Shown: positions 34,513-45,533, numbered from the stretch's first letter. The stretch: DNA of 64,000 bases from Komagataeibacter medellinensis NBRC 3288 (GCF_000182745.2 NC_016027.1:2200001-2264000); one strand, 5' to 3'. Numbers and translations: made by a program. The notes: generated from the sequence alone by a model not told the origin.

Positions 34513-35604
34513 ATGGACAGCGCCACTTCCCTTCCCTTCACGCTTTCCCCCAATGCGTCGCCTGTCACGGCACAGCAGCGGGCGCAGATTCTGGCCAATC
34601 CCGGTTTCGGGCGTGTCTTTACAGATAATATGGTCGTTATCCGCTATCAGGAAGGCAGGGGGTGGCACGATGCCCGCGTACAGCCCTTTGCGCCGCTTGC
34701 GCTCAACCCGGCCTGTGCCGTGCTGCACTACGCGCAGGAAATTTTCGAAGGGATGAAGGCCTACCGCACGGCGGAAAGTGGCATTACCCTATTTCGCCCT
34801 TATGCCAACGCCGCGCGTTTTGCCAAATCGGCCGCCCGCCTGGCCATGCCGGAAGTGCCCGAAGAGGTGTTTGTCGAGGCCGTGCGCCAGTTGGTGCGCG
34901 TGGATCATGCATGGGTGCCGGACAAGCCCGATGAAAGCTTGTACATCCGCCCCTTCATGATTGCGAACGAGACTTTTCTTGGTGTGAAGCCTGCATCGGA
35001 ATATCTGTTCATGGTCATCGCGTCTCCCGTGGGTGCCTATTTTGGCGAAGAGGCGGTGAGCGTGTGGGTATCCGATTTCTGCCGCGCCGCCCCCGGTGGC
35101 ACCGGTGAGGCCAAATGCGGTGGCAACTATGCTGCAAGCCTGCTGGCCCAGCAGGAAGCTAAAGGCCATGGCTGCGCGCAGGTACTGTTCCTTGATGCGG
35201 TGGAGCGCCGCTGGATCGAGGAAATGGGCGGCATGAATGTGTTCTTCGTGTTCGATGACGGCTCCCTTGCCACCCCGCCGCTGACCGGCACCATCCTGCG
35301 TGGCATCACCCGCGATTCGCTTCTTACGCTGGCCCGCGCGCAGGGCCTGACCGTGCGCGAAGAACCCTATGCCATCGACCAGCTTTATGCCGATGCCGCG
35401 TCGGGTCGCCTCAAGGAAGTGTTCGCCTGCGGCACGGCGGCAGTGGTCTCACCCATCGGCCGTTTCCGTGGGCCAAAGGGCGATGCGGTCGTTGGCAAGG
35501 GTCAGGGCATTGGCCCCGTGACAGCGAAGCTGCGTAGCGCCCTGATCGCCATCCAGCGCGGTACGGCCCCTGATCCCCATAACTGGGTGGAAAAGGTTAT
35601 CTGA
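34513..35604 (+). CDS. ilvE: Branched-chain amino acid aminotransferase
   Basis: 363 residues of the class IV PLP aminotransferase fold. The PLP lysine is Lys201 in GEAKCGGNYAASL. Other family parts: ALNPACAVLHYAQEIFEGMKAYR, LYIRPFMIANE, and FACGTAAVVSPIG, the phosphate-binding loop. It interconverts Leu, Ile and Val with their 2-oxo acids. The length fits the longer BCAT type (about 350-365). AAAGG is close to the ATG. An 8-bp hairpin (CTGCCCGC / GCGGGCAG, 34437-34460) lies in the leader and another follows the gene. Confidence 0.95.
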   Translation: MDSATSLPFTLSPNASPVTAQQRAQILANPGFGRVFTDNMVVIRYQEGRGWHDARVQPFAPLALNPACAVLHYAQEIFEGMKAYRTAESGITLFRPYANAARFAKSAARLAMPEVPEEVFVEAVRQLVRVDHAWVPDKPDESLYIRPFMIANETFLGVKPASEYLFMVIASPVGAYFGEEAVSVWVSDFCRAAPGGTGEAKCGGNYAASLLAQQEAKGHGCAQVLFLDAVERRWIEEMGGMNVFFVFDDGSLATPPLTGTILRGITRDSLLTLARAQGLTVREEPYAIDQLYADAASGRLKEVFACGTAAVVSPIGRFRGPKGDAVVGKGQGIGPVTAKLRSALIAIQRGTAPDPHNWVEKVI

Positions 35605-35610
35605 TCGTGT

Positions 35611-35647
35611 GGTCAGGGCCGGGTATTTTGCATATCCGGCCCTGACC
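35611..35647 (+). terminator. Strong hairpin after ilvE, terminator-like but without a T-run
   Basis: GGTCAGGGCCGG pairs perfectly with CCGGCCCTGACC over 12 bp, with a 13-base loop. It begins 6 bases after the ilvE stop. The bases after it (TGGTGATTG) are not a U-tract, so efficiency is uncertain. Confidence 0.6.
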
Positions 35648-35719
35648 TGGTGATTGTGCATTGGGCGAATCATGCCGGTGTAACATGGGCCGTTCATGAA
35701 ACCTGCTGAACATCATGAG

Positions 35720-35773
35720 GACGTTTCTGGTGCAGCTTGGGTGAAACAAGGTGGCGCCCGGAAGTTTTTATCA
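35720..35773 (+). repeat. Dispersed intergenic repeat, family 1, copy F (degenerate, shortened)
   Basis: GACGTTTCTGGTGCAGCTTG joined to GGTGGCGCCCGGAAGTTTT and TATCAG matches the outer parts of copies C and D, with the middle palindrome mostly lost. It lies between ilvE and the gene at 35816. Confidence 0.55.
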
Positions 35774-35815
35774 GCAGGCTGGTTTAATAGTCCGCACAGG
35801 GAAAGAACACGCCCG

Positions 35816-36214
35816 ATGACTGAAAAGACCCTGGATGTAACGGGACAGTGGGATGGGCAGTTCAGCTACCCCCATGCGTTACCGCCGGAGTTTTTCTCCG
35901 CATCGCTGTTTGAAGCGGGCGGTCGGTTGGGTGGCACCGTGACCGAGCGCGTGGCTGGCGGGCAGGGCGATACGTGCTTTATCTCGACCGTACGGGGCAT
36001 GCGCCATGGTGCCAGCGTGCGGTTTACAAAAACATATGAAGGCAGTGGCCGACAGCATGCCGTGCTGTACACGGGTGCACTGAATGCTGATGGCACCGAG
36101 ATCGAGGGGGAATGGCGTATCGCCGGTTCTTGGTCGGGCCGGTTCCTCATGTTGCGCCGCAGTGGTGGCAATGCCGCAACCGTGCGGCAGGCAGAAGCAG
36201 CCCTGACGGACTGA
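35816..36214 (+). CDS. Conserved-looking protein of unknown function, predicted beta-rich
   Basis: 132 residues from MTEKTLDVTGQWDGQ. No signal peptide or membrane helix. Repeated short hydrophobic stretches with Gly-Trp turns (GQWDGQF, GGRLGGTVTER, GEWRIAGSWSGRFLML) suggest a small beta-barrel or sandwich. I do not recognise a family. The ATG at 35816 is preferred because the frame upstream of it runs through a repeat remnant. The gene ends facing thiC across repeat copy D. Confidence 0.6.
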   Translation: MTEKTLDVTGQWDGQFSYPHALPPEFFSASLFEAGGRLGGTVTERVAGGQGDTCFISTVRGMRHGASVRFTKTYEGSGRQHAVLYTGALNADGTEIEGEWRIAGSWSGRFLMLRRSGGNAATVRQAEAALTD

Positions 36215-36245
36215 TCCGTTACTCATAATTGGGGAAGGCCAATCC

Positions 36246-36330
36246 TGGAAAAGTTTCTGGTGAAGCTTTTTGCAAAAAGCTTCGGAAGAATGCCGCCTCT
36301 TTGAAAAAAGGCGGCACCTAAGAACCTCTG
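36246..36330 (+). repeat. Dispersed intergenic repeat, family 1, copy D
   Basis: GGAAAAGTTTCTGGTGAAGC, a GAAGCTTTTTG / CAAAAAGCTTC palindrome, then GCCGCCTCTTT / AAAAAAGGCGGC and ACCTAAGAACC. It lies in the convergent gap between the unknown gene and thiC. Confidence 0.85.
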
Positions 36331-36364
36331 CCATTTTATCAGGGCATTATTTCGGGATTGTCCT

Positions 36365-38278
<1,914 letters not shown>

Positions 38279-38325
38279 TCACCTGCGGGCGCTGTGCCGC
38301 AGCCTTGAGCCGATTGTCTGCACCA

Positions 38326-38447
38326 GTCCCTCCGCCGGTATGAGCCGGATCAGGTTCCCCGGAACGCACGATGCGCCCGGAAGGGTCTCCGCGCGCATGG
38401 TTGTCCATGCCAGCGGTCTCTCAGCCCCTTGTCGGGACTCCCCTTGG
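38326..38447 (-). promoter_or_regulatory. TPP riboswitch (THI element) upstream of thiC
   Basis: Minus-strand conserved blocks: AAGGGGAGTCCCGACAAGGG then GCTGAGAGACCG, GACCCTTCCGGGCGC, GAACCTGATCCGGCTCATAC and CGGCGGAGGGA. This is the full TPP aptamer. It ends 120 bases before the thiC ATG and should lower thiC expression when thiamine diphosphate is plentiful. Confidence 0.96.
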
Positions 38448-38599
38448 TCCGTTCAGGATCAGGAAACGCATGGTCCTTGTCAATGCGCATATGAAGGGGG
38501 CCAGCGTGAGTGCGAAAAAGAATTCGTGTGCCGACTTGCGTGTGGCCGGGTTGTGATAGAGTGCTACGGACCATCATTAACGGTACGAAAGCGGGACAT

Positions 38600-40300
38600 A
38601 TGGCAGGCAGCGTGATTTCCGGGCGGATCGCACAGGGTAGCGGGCGCATGGTGGCCGATACCGTCATCCGCAACGTGCGCCTGTTCGATCTGGTAACCGG
38701 GGAGCTGCTGCCAACCGATATTGCCATATGTGGTGACACCATTGTCGGCACGCTGGAGCAGTATGAGGGCACGAACGTGATCGAGGGGCATGGCCGCATT
38801 GCCGTGCCGGGCTTCATCGATACGCACCTGCATATCGAATCCTCGCTCATCACCCCGTTTGAATTCGACCGCTGCGTCCTTCCCCATGGCGTGACCACCG
38901 CCATATGCGACCCGCACGAGATGGCCAACGTGCTGGGCCGCCCAGCGCTGGACTACTTTACCCAAGCGGCAATGCGCACGGTCATGGACCTGCGGGTCAA
39001 CCTGTCAAGCTGCGTGCCTGCGACCCATCTTGAAACATCGGGCGCAACCCTGGCGGCAGCAGACCTGGTGGCCTACCGGGACCATCCCAAGGTCATTGGC
39101 CTGGCCGAGTTCATGAATATTCCCGGCGTGCTGAATGGCGACCCGGTCTGCATGGAAAAGCTGGAAGCCTTTGCTGGCGGTCATATTGATGGCCATGCGC
39201 CGCTGCTGCGCGGGCGCAGGCTCAATGGTTATCTGAGTGCCGGCATCACCACCGATCATGAAGCCACGACGGCGGAAGAAGCGCTGGAAAAGGTGCGCAA
39301 GGGCATGATGGTGCTGATCCGCCAGGGGTCGGTGTGTAAGGACCTGCGTGCGCTGGTGCCGTTGCTTAACCCCGCGACGTCACCGTTCTTCGCCTTCTGC
39401 ACCGATGACCGCAACCCGCTGGAAATCGCGCATGAAGGGCATCTGGATTATCTGATCCGCCTTGCCATCTCGCTGGGGGTGGAGCCGCTGGCCGCCTATC
39501 GCAGCGCCTCGCTCAGCGCAGCCAATGCCTTTGGCCTGCGCGACCGGGGCATGATCGCGCCGGGCCGGCGGGCGGATATCGTGCTGCTTGATGACCTGCG
39601 CGAATGCCGGGTGTCGGATGTGATCAGTGCGGGGCGTCTGGTCAATGATGCACTGTTTGCCGCGCGTGAGATCATTCCCCCCGTGGGCACCGACAGCATC
39701 AGCCTGCCCGGTCCCGTCACGGCAAAGGATATGCAGGTTGCGGGCAGCGGCACGCAGCGCCCCGTGATCGGCCTGCTGCCCGGCCAGATCATCACGCCGT
39801 TCCTGCATGCCGACCTGCCGGTGGCGGGTGGCATTGTCCAGCCCGACCCGGCGCAGGACATCGCGCGTATCTGCGTGGTGGCGCGGCATGGGCATAACGA
39901 CAATATCGGGCGCGGGTTTGTTAAGGGGTTTGGCCTCTCGGGCGGGGCGCTGGCGTCCTCGGTCGGGCATGACAGCCACAATATATGTGTGGTTGGCATG
40001 AATGATGCGGACATGGCGCTTGCGGTCAACCATCTGGAAAAGACCGGTGGCGGCTTTGTTGTGGTGCGCGATGGACAGGTGGTGGCTGATATGCCGCTAC
40101 CGGTGGCAGGGCTGATGAGCGATGCCCCGTTCGAGACCGTGCGCGACCAGCTTGAAGTGCTGCGCGCCGCCGCACGCGCGCTGGGCTGCCAGCTTGATGA
40201 ACCGTTCCTGCAACTGGCCTTCCTGCCGCTGCCGGTCATCCCGCACCTCAAGATCACGGATTTCGGCATGGTGGATGTCAACCGGATGACGCTGGTCTGA
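38600..40300 (+). CDS. adeC: Adenine deaminase
   Basis: 566 residues of the metal-dependent amidohydrolase superfamily. The metal motif is HLHIE in [14 protein letters not shown]. Adenine deaminase signatures include [59 protein letters not shown] and the C-terminal [21 protein letters not shown]. It converts adenine to hypoxanthine in purine salvage. The ATG at 38600 (MAGSVIS) is preferred over 38510, whose added residues do not resemble the family. The gene diverges from thiC; the recombinase gene follows 25 bases later. Confidence 0.95.
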   Translation: MAGSVISGRIAQGSGRMVADTVIRNVRLFDLVTGELLPTDIAICGDTIVGTLEQYEGTNVIEGHGRIAVPGFIDTHLHIESSLITPFEFDRCVLPHGVTTAICDPHEMANVLGRPALDYFTQAAMRTVMDLRVNLSSCVPATHLETSGATLAAADLVAYRDHPKVIGLAEFMNIPGVLNGDPVCMEKLEAFAGGHIDGHAPLLRGRRLNGYLSAGITTDHEATTAEEALEKVRKGMMVLIRQGSVCKDLRALVPLLNPATSPFFAFCTDDRNPLEIAHEGHLDYLIRLAISLGVEPLAAYRSASLSAANAFGLRDRGMIAPGRRADIVLLDDLRECRVSDVISAGRLVNDALFAAREIIPPVGTDSISLPGPVTAKDMQVAGSGTQRPVIGLLPGQIITPFLHADLPVAGGIVQPDPAQDIARICVVARHGHNDNIGRGFVKGFGLSGGALASSVGHDSHNICVVGMNDADMALAVNHLEKTGGGFVVVRDGQVVADMPLPVAGLMSDAPFETVRDQLEVLRAAARALGCQLDEPFLQLAFLPLPVIPHLKITDFGMVDVNRMTLV

Positions 40301-40325
40301 CACCCGTGATGCCGGATGCCCGACC

Positions 40326-41201
40326 ATGACCGCAACCGCTGATCTGTCCCCCCCGCCCGCGCGGGAAGCGGTGGCCACGTTGCGCGCCTACCGTGCCGAC
40401 TGGGTGCATTTTACGCAGTGGTGCGCGACGCACGCCGTAGCCCCCATTCCCGCTACGCCAGACGTGGTGGCAGCCTATCTGCGTAGCCTTGCGGAATTTG
40501 CACCTGCCACCATTCGCCGCCGCCTGGCCGCGATTGGCAAGATGCACCGCTTCAACAACATGGCGTGGAATGTGACGGATGAACGTATCCGTGCAGCCCT
40601 TGCCCATATGCTCGACCGGTCCCGCCTCCCCGCGTTGCTGCCAGAAGTGGTGACACCAGACATGCTGCGCGCCATGGTGGAGCGGTGTGACGACGGGGTG
40701 CGGGGCCTACGGGACCGCTGCCTGCTGCTGTTCGGTTTTGCCGGTGCCCTGCGCCGCTCGGAACTGGTGGGGTTACAGGTGGAGGATGTCAGTGTGGGCC
40801 GTGCGGCGTTGGTGCTCAACATCCGCGAGGGCGAAACCCTGCAGCCGGTCAGCCTGCCCCTGCCTGCGGATAGTCCGTTGTGTCCCGCTGCCGCCTTTGC
40901 CGCGTGGCAGCAGGTTGCGCACCGTCAGACCGGTCCGCTTTTCCGTGCCATTTCCAAGGGGGAGCGCGTGGGTGGGCGGGCCCTTACGCCCTATGCCGTG
41001 ACGCGCATCCTGCAACGCCGGGCGCTGATGGCCGAGGTCGCACCAGACGTTGCAGCCCGGTTGAGTGCCCATGCGCTGCGTTCGGGCTATATTGTGGAAG
41101 CCCTGCGTCAGGGCATGGACCCCACTGTTCTGTGCCAGCATACCCGCTACCGTGACCCGCGTGCCCTGCGTCCGTATGAACGCCAGCTTGCCCATGACTG
41201 A
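40326..41201 (+). CDS. Tyrosine recombinase / integrase
   Basis: 291 residues. The N-terminal SAM-like core-binding domain covers about 12-95 (YRADWVHFTQW, VAAYLRSLA). The catalytic domain (about 105-288) has Arg143 in GALRRSEL, His249-x-x-Arg252 (AHALRSG), His272 (CQHTRY) and the Tyr284 nucleophile (RPYER). The usual beta-2/3 lysine is not obvious. It is unlike XerC/XerD in detail. No attachment repeats, tRNA or phage genes flank it. Its stop overlaps the start of the next gene by eight bases, so it belongs to an operon with the unknown gene and the ScpA-like gene. Confidence 0.88.
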   Translation: MTATADLSPPPAREAVATLRAYRADWVHFTQWCATHAVAPIPATPDVVAAYLRSLAEFAPATIRRRLAAIGKMHRFNNMAWNVTDERIRAALAHMLDRSRLPALLPEVVTPDMLRAMVERCDDGVRGLRDRCLLLFGFAGALRRSELVGLQVEDVSVGRAALVLNIREGETLQPVSLPLPADSPLCPAAAFAAWQQVAHRQTGPLFRAISKGERVGGRALTPYAVTRILQRRALMAEVAPDVAARLSAHALRSGYIVEALRQGMDPTVLCQHTRYRDPRALRPYERQLAHD

Positions 41202-41898
41202 AAACCTGCGCCTGCCCTGGGCTGAACTGCCCCCCGCAACCGCGCGTGATGCGGATGCACCGGTTCCGGGTAATCGCCGCGCTGCGGGTCGACGTGGGCG
41301 GCGACCGCTCTCCGCCTGGCCAAAACCTGCCGGGCCTGCGCCGTGGCAGTACTGGCACCTGCTGGTATATGGGCCGGATGCGGTGATGGACGCGTTCGGG
41401 GCAGAGATGGCGGGTCCTGGCCTGATCCCGTGGTCCTTCGATGCTGAACGGGTGGAAGAAGACATGTTTGCGCTGGCCATCGGCCACGATGGTCCGGCAC
41501 GCGGGCGTGCTGGCCTGTCGGTTGAAGGCTGTCGCATCCTGGCGCGCCAGTTCCGTGCCGCGGCCGAGGCGCGCCATGCCCGCCTGACCTTGCGGACAGA
41601 TGGCGACTGCCCGCTGGATTTCCATCAGCTTGTGCCCGTACCCGCACATATTCTGGCGCTTGGTGCCACCCACCCCGATGCACGGGCGTGGCTGCACCGC
41701 CACTGGGGTATTGCCGAAGCCCCGCGCCAGGTCACTTACCTGCCGGGCCGCAAGGCAGGGCGCAGGCTGCCACGTGGGCACCGGGCCGTGGTTTATGGTT
41801 TCTTTACCCGTGGTGGAGAACCCATGCCGGTTGTGCGCCGGGCAGAGGAGCATTATCCCCCCCTGACCTTTCGTCTGTCGGAACGGTCGCTGGGATGA
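41194..41898 (+). CDS. Protein of unknown function coupled to the recombinase
   Basis: 234 residues from MTENLRLPW. A basic, Pro-rich N-terminus (about 15-48) precedes a globular region. The segment DFHQLVPVPAHILALG, followed by RAWLHRHWGI, faintly recalls the F..P.P...WG pattern of Api92-like domains, but this is weak. No membrane helix or nuclease motif was seen. Its start lies inside the end of the recombinase gene, and its stop overlaps the ScpA-like start (ATGA), so the three are probably translated as a set. I do not recognise the family. Confidence 0.7.
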   Translation: MTENLRLPWAELPPATARDADAPVPGNRRAAGRRGRRPLSAWPKPAGPAPWQYWHLLVYGPDAVMDAFGAEMAGPGLIPWSFDAERVEEDMFALAIGHDGPARGRAGLSVEGCRILARQFRAAAEARHARLTLRTDGDCPLDFHQLVPVPAHILALGATHPDARAWLHRHWGIAEAPRQVTYLPGRKAGRRLPRGHRAVVYGFFTRGGEPMPVVRRAEEHYPPLTFRLSERSLG

Positions 41899-42743
41899 CA
41901 GGCCAGTTCACGCTGTTCGATGGCACGGTGGCGGGTAGTGAGCCCGTTATCCGGCTTGATATCTACCACGGTGGCCTGTCCCACCTGCTCCAGTTGGCCC
42001 ATGCGCGTGAGATCGACCTGGTCAGGCTTGATATCGTCACCCTGATAGACCAGCTGGCTGAAGCCGCGCGTGCGCATGCCGCACTGCCGCTGGGGCTGAA
42101 GGCACAGTGGGCGGTCATGGCGTCCGGCCTGCTTTTGCTGCGCTCACGTCTTATGCTGCCGGAAGATGACCCGCGCCAGCAGCAGGCAACACAGGAAGCG
42201 GCCGACCTGCGCACGCGTCTGCTTGCTGCCGAAGGCGCGGCGGCCCTGGCAGGGTGGCTGGCGGCAAGACCGCAACTGGGGCGCGATGTCCATGGCTTTG
42301 GCGGCGCGCGGCCACCCGAAAGTGACGAATCGGCGCAGTGGGAAGTAGACCGGATCGAGTTCCTGTGGGGCTGCCTTGCGGTGTTTGATGGCAATTGGGG
42401 GGTCATGCCGGTCGAGACCCCGTTCTATGCCCCGATGCAACTGGATCTGTTTTCGGTAGAGGATGCCCGCATGCGCGTACGCGCATGTCTTGAAAACGCA
42501 CGACATACGCCGGTGCCACTGGACTGGATGCTGCCCGAATGCATGCGCGTGGGCCAGGTGGACGGGCTTTCGGTAGGGCAGCGCCGATCTGCCTGGAGCA
42601 GCACCTTTGCCGCCTGCCTGGAAATGGTCAAGCAGGGTGAAGCCGTGGCCTTCCAGCCGGAAGGGGATGGGCTGCCACGCTTCAGCGGGGCAACGGCGGG
42701 ACGTGACGGGGACGAATCTGTTTTCATCAAGAAATTAAGGTGA
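41895..42743 (+). CDS. ScpA-like kleisin (segregation and condensation protein A family)
   Basis: 282 residues. The N-terminal part matches ScpA: IRLDIYHGGLSHLLQLA, then REIDLVRLDIVTLIDQL, and AVMASGLLLLRSRLMLPED. The middle has RPQLGRDVHGFG, as in alphaproteobacterial ScpA, and the C-terminal wing SAWSSTFAACLEMVKQGEAV resembles the SMC-head contact region. ScpA bridges the two heads of the SMC dimer with ScpB. No scpB, nagZ or smc is near, so this may be a paralogue or a relocated chromosomal copy. The ATG at 41895 overlaps the preceding stop; the longer frame upstream is the preceding gene's shadow. Confidence 0.82.
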   Translation: MTGQFTLFDGTVAGSEPVIRLDIYHGGLSHLLQLAHAREIDLVRLDIVTLIDQLAEAARAHAALPLGLKAQWAVMASGLLLLRSRLMLPEDDPRQQQATQEAADLRTRLLAAEGAAALAGWLAARPQLGRDVHGFGGARPPESDESAQWEVDRIEFLWGCLAVFDGNWGVMPVETPFYAPMQLDLFSVEDARMRVRACLENARHTPVPLDWMLPECMRVGQVDGLSVGQRRSAWSSTFAACLEMVKQGEAVAFQPEGDGLPRFSGATAGRDGDESVFIKKLR

Positions 42744-43347
42744 AATCTGTCTATCGTTTCGAGTTGTGTTCTTTTTGTCCGGAGCCTGCATGCGCCATGA
42801 TAATATGGCCCGGAAAACAGGTTGTCGAAGGGCCAAAATCCGATTTTTTCCTTATTTTTTTAACAGTTTGCTTGACTGGGATTTTTTTTTGATCAAGCTG
42901 GCGATAACGGTTTTTCACAGCTCTGCCCGACAGGAAATTAAGGACAGTTTGAACGCGTTGGTTTTCCCGCCAGATCATGATCCGGCAGGCAGGGTATCAA
43001 GACAGATCATTTCATATAAGATCAGGGTTGATTTCGAGTTGGTAATAATGTTTATGGATAAATCGTGATGAATGAGTGGTTTGGCCAGTTGGGGCAGGGT
43101 GCATGCGGTGTCTGTACATTGGCATATGCATTGCCTGGAACGGCGGCCATTGTGTTTTTCCGTTCCGCCGGAAAAACGGATTGGCGTGTTTCGCGGCTGA
43201 ACCGGGGAGAACAAGGCGGATCGCATCAGTCGTTTCGTAGAAATTTGGTCATACTCCCGTAGTAAATTTGGTGAAATCAGAACATCCAGAATAAATTTTC
43301 CAATAATTCCTTCCTAAAAACTATGCCGTTCTGAGTGAGGTATGGGT
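42744..43347. other. AT-rich intergenic region upstream of tonB
   Basis: 604 bases with much lower GC than the surroundings, including long T runs at 42845-42865 and 42882-42892 and A/T-rich stretches up to 43330. Two small open frames occur (42766-43068 and 43065-43262), but they have no recognisable domain, ribosome site or coding-like composition. The tonB promoter should lie near the right end; no clear Fur or Irr box was recognised. T-rich stretches near the left could end transcription from the ScpA-like operon. Confidence 0.45.
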
Positions 43348-44010
43348 ATGACGTATGCGGAACAGAGTGATAATACACTACAAAAGGTAATTGTTTTCGC
43401 CCTTGTCCTGGCATTTGAAGGGTTGCTGGTTCTGGCGCTCCTGTACGGGCTTGGCTCCGCGCCTGATGCCCCGCAGGAGCCGTCCAAGCCGCCTGTGGAA
43501 GTGCACATGATCAAGGAGCCACCGCCGCCACCGCCGCCACCACCGCCGCCGCCGCCACCGCCGGAAATTACGCAGCCGCCGCCGCCGTACATTCCGCCGC
43601 CGAAAATTCAGGTGCCGACACCGCCGCCGCCGATGAAGGTGACGCACACGAAGCCGCCAAAGGCCATGCCGCCGGCACGGGCCACCCCGCCTGCCGATGC
43701 GCCCGTGTCCAACGCGCCGCCCGTGCCTGACCACATGGCCGGAACGTCGCCGCTGAACCACGTGGTGCCGGAATACCCCGAAGAGATGTCGGAAGAAGGC
43801 CGTGAAGGCGTGGTATCTGTGGCATGTGACGTGGAACCGACCGGTGTCACCAGCAACTGCCAGGTGGTGAATGTAAAGGGCGGCCAGGCTTTTGCTGACG
43901 CCGCGCTGAAGGCGGTACGTCGTTCGCGTTATGCGCCGGCTGTCAAGAATGGTGTGCCCGTCAAGGAGTTCCACCATCTCTATACGATCACGTTCAGTCT
44001 GAATGACTGA
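43348..44010 (+). CDS. tonB: Energy transducer TonB
   Basis: 220 residues from the ATG at 43348, chosen because GAGG lies 7 bases upstream; the ATG at 43342 is too close to that site. One N-terminal transmembrane anchor (about 13-36) is followed by a long periplasmic Pro-rich spacer with a run of 15 prolines and further PPP/KP segments, then the C-terminal TonB domain (about 135-220) with PEYPEEMSEEGREGVVSV and ALKAVRRSRYAPA. TonB passes proton-motive energy to outer-membrane receptors. It opens the tonB-exbB-exbD-exbD operon. Confidence 0.95.
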   Translation: MTYAEQSDNTLQKVIVFALVLAFEGLLVLALLYGLGSAPDAPQEPSKPPVEVHMIKEPPPPPPPPPPPPPPPEITQPPPPYIPPPKIQVPTPPPPMKVTHTKPPKAMPPARATPPADAPVSNAPPVPDHMAGTSPLNHVVPEYPEEMSEEGREGVVSVACDVEPTGVTSNCQVVNVKGGQAFADAALKAVRRSRYAPAVKNGVPVKEFHHLYTITFSLND

Positions 44011-44097
44011 GCCTGAGTATCAAGGTCAGGCACGGCGGGGGTCGGCAGCACCCCGTCGCCTCGGAAAAAACATCCTGCTCCAGAGGATTTTGGTTAA

Positions 44098-45108
44098 ATG
44101 ATCAGACTGCATCGTAAACACACTTTTGTTGCCTCGGCTGCTTTCGCTGCCATGCTGTGCGCGGCTTCTCCGCTTGCCGCGCTGGCACAGGATGCCGCCC
44201 CGGCCGCTAGCGATGCGGCCCCGGCACCTGCGGTTTCCGCACCCCAGACCGATGGCAGCGGCGCCCCCGCTACCCCGGCGCCGGGTGCAGACGCCCCGGC
44301 CGTGCAGGCTCCCGCCGCTGGCGACGCCACACCTGCTCCCGCAGCGGATGCCGCCCCCCCGGCCGATGCCCCCAAGGCACCCGAAGGCAACCCCTATGGC
44401 CTGGGTGCGCTGTGGGCCAATGGTGACTTTATTGCCCGTGGCGTCCTGCTGATCATGGTCTTCATGTCGCTTGGCACATGGTACATCATGATCACCAAGT
44501 TCTTCGAGCAGGCCCGCGTGATGAACGCAGCCAAGCAGGTGATGAGCGATTTCTGGACCAAGGGTTCCATCAAGGAAGGTGCCGCGGCGCTGCCCGCGAA
44601 CTCGCCCTTCCGCTACATTGCCGAGACCGGCGTGAAGGCGGCTGAGCACCATGAAGGCACGATGCAGGAATCCATCGACCTGCATTCCTGGACCACCATG
44701 TCCATCCAGCGTTCGGTTGACGTGATCCAGACCAAGTTGCAGGGCGGCCTTGCCTTCCTCGGCACCGTGGGTTCCACTTCCCCGTTCGTCGGTCTGTTCG
44801 GCACGGTGTGGGGTATCTATCACGCGCTGACCGCCATCGGCATTGCCGGCCAGGCTTCGATCGACAAGGTTGCAGGCCCGGTTGGTGAATCGCTGATCAT
44901 GACGGCCATCGGCCTTGGCACTGCGGTGCCGGCGGTTCTGGGCTACAACCTGCTGGTCCGCCGCAACAAGGGCGCGATCGACAAGGTGCGCAACTTCGCG
45001 GCTGACGTGCAGTCAATCCTCATGGGTGGTTATCGTCACGGCGCCGATATTGTGGTGCATGCTGACAACTCCCCGACCACAACGACTATCGACAACCGGG
45101 TGGGCTGA
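44098..45108 (+). CDS. exbB: Biopolymer transport protein ExbB (long form with signal peptide and Ala/Pro-rich arm)
   Basis: 336 residues of the MotA/TolQ/ExbB proton-channel family. A signal peptide (about 1-30, ending ALAQ) and a low-complexity Ala/Pro/Asp periplasmic segment (31-95) precede three transmembrane helices. The core motifs are LGTVGSTSPFVGLFGTVWGI and the final helix with ESLIMTAIGLGTAVPAVLGYN. It forms the inner-membrane motor with ExbD that powers TonB. The N-terminal extension is like that of Pseudomonas and other alphaproteobacterial ExbB. It lies 87 bases after tonB and 2 before the first exbD. Confidence 0.95.
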   Translation: MIRLHRKHTFVASAAFAAMLCAASPLAALAQDAAPAASDAAPAPAVSAPQTDGSGAPATPAPGADAPAVQAPAAGDATPAPAADAAPPADAPKAPEGNPYGLGALWANGDFIARGVLLIMVFMSLGTWYIMITKFFEQARVMNAAKQVMSDFWTKGSIKEGAAALPANSPFRYIAETGVKAAEHHEGTMQESIDLHSWTTMSIQRSVDVIQTKLQGGLAFLGTVGSTSPFVGLFGTVWGIYHALTAIGIAGQASIDKVAGPVGESLIMTAIGLGTAVPAVLGYNLLVRRNKGAIDKVRNFAADVQSILMGGYRHGADIVVHADNSPTTTTIDNRVG

Positions 45109-45110
45109 TC

Positions 45111-45533
45111 ATGGGTATGCAAGTTGGAGGTGGCGGCGATGAAGACGAGGTGGTGTCGGCCATCAACACCACACCGCTTGTCGACGTCATGCTGGTGCTG
45201 CTGATCATCTTCCTGATCACCATCCCCGTCGCGACACATACCATCAAGGTCAAACTTCCGATGGATGCCAACCAGCCGACCCGCACGATGATAAACAACA
45301 TCGTCATTGCGGTGACGCCAACCGGGCAGGCCTACTGGAACGAGACCCCCTTGACCAGCTATGCCGACCTGGAATCCCACCTGGAGCATGTAGCCGCGCA
45401 AACCCCGCAGCCCCAGATCCAGATTCGCGGTGACCAGACGGCCAAGTACGAAGGGGTGGGCAAGGTGATCGCGGCCTGTCAGCAGGCGGGTATCGTCCAC
45501 ATTGATTTCATTACCGAGCAGCCGCACGGCTGA
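45111..45533 (+). CDS. exbD: Biopolymer transport protein ExbD (first copy)
   Basis: 140 residues. A short cytoplasmic start leads into one transmembrane helix (about 22-42) carrying the essential Asp of NTTPLVDVMLVLLIIF. A periplasmic domain follows with ITPTG-like and DLESHLEHV segments. It pairs with ExbB as the proton-conducting stator of TonB. It starts 2 bases after the exbB stop codon. A second, clearly related exbD follows 54 bases later. Confidence 0.94.
   Translation: MGMQVGGGGDEDEVVSAINTTPLVDVMLVLLIIFLITIPVATHTIKVKLPMDANQPTRTMINNIVIAVTPTGQAYWNETPLTSYADLESHLEHVAAQTPQPQIQIRGDQTAKYEGVGKVIAACQQAGIVHIDFITEQPHG

Noticed and set aside
40326-41201. Integrase as sign of a prophage or genomic island
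   Set aside because: No attachment repeats, tRNA, phage structural genes or transposase nearby; composition is like the neighbours.
42766-43262. Two short overlapping open frames in the AT-rich gap before tonB
   Set aside because: No family, no ribosome site, low-GC composition unlike real genes here.
43506-43566. CCG/CCA run as a microsatellite
   Set aside because: It encodes the Pro spacer of TonB, a normal feature of that family.
43314-43977. Gly- and Arg/His-rich minus-strand open frames opposite tonB
   Set aside because: They are the complement of the proline codon run in tonB.
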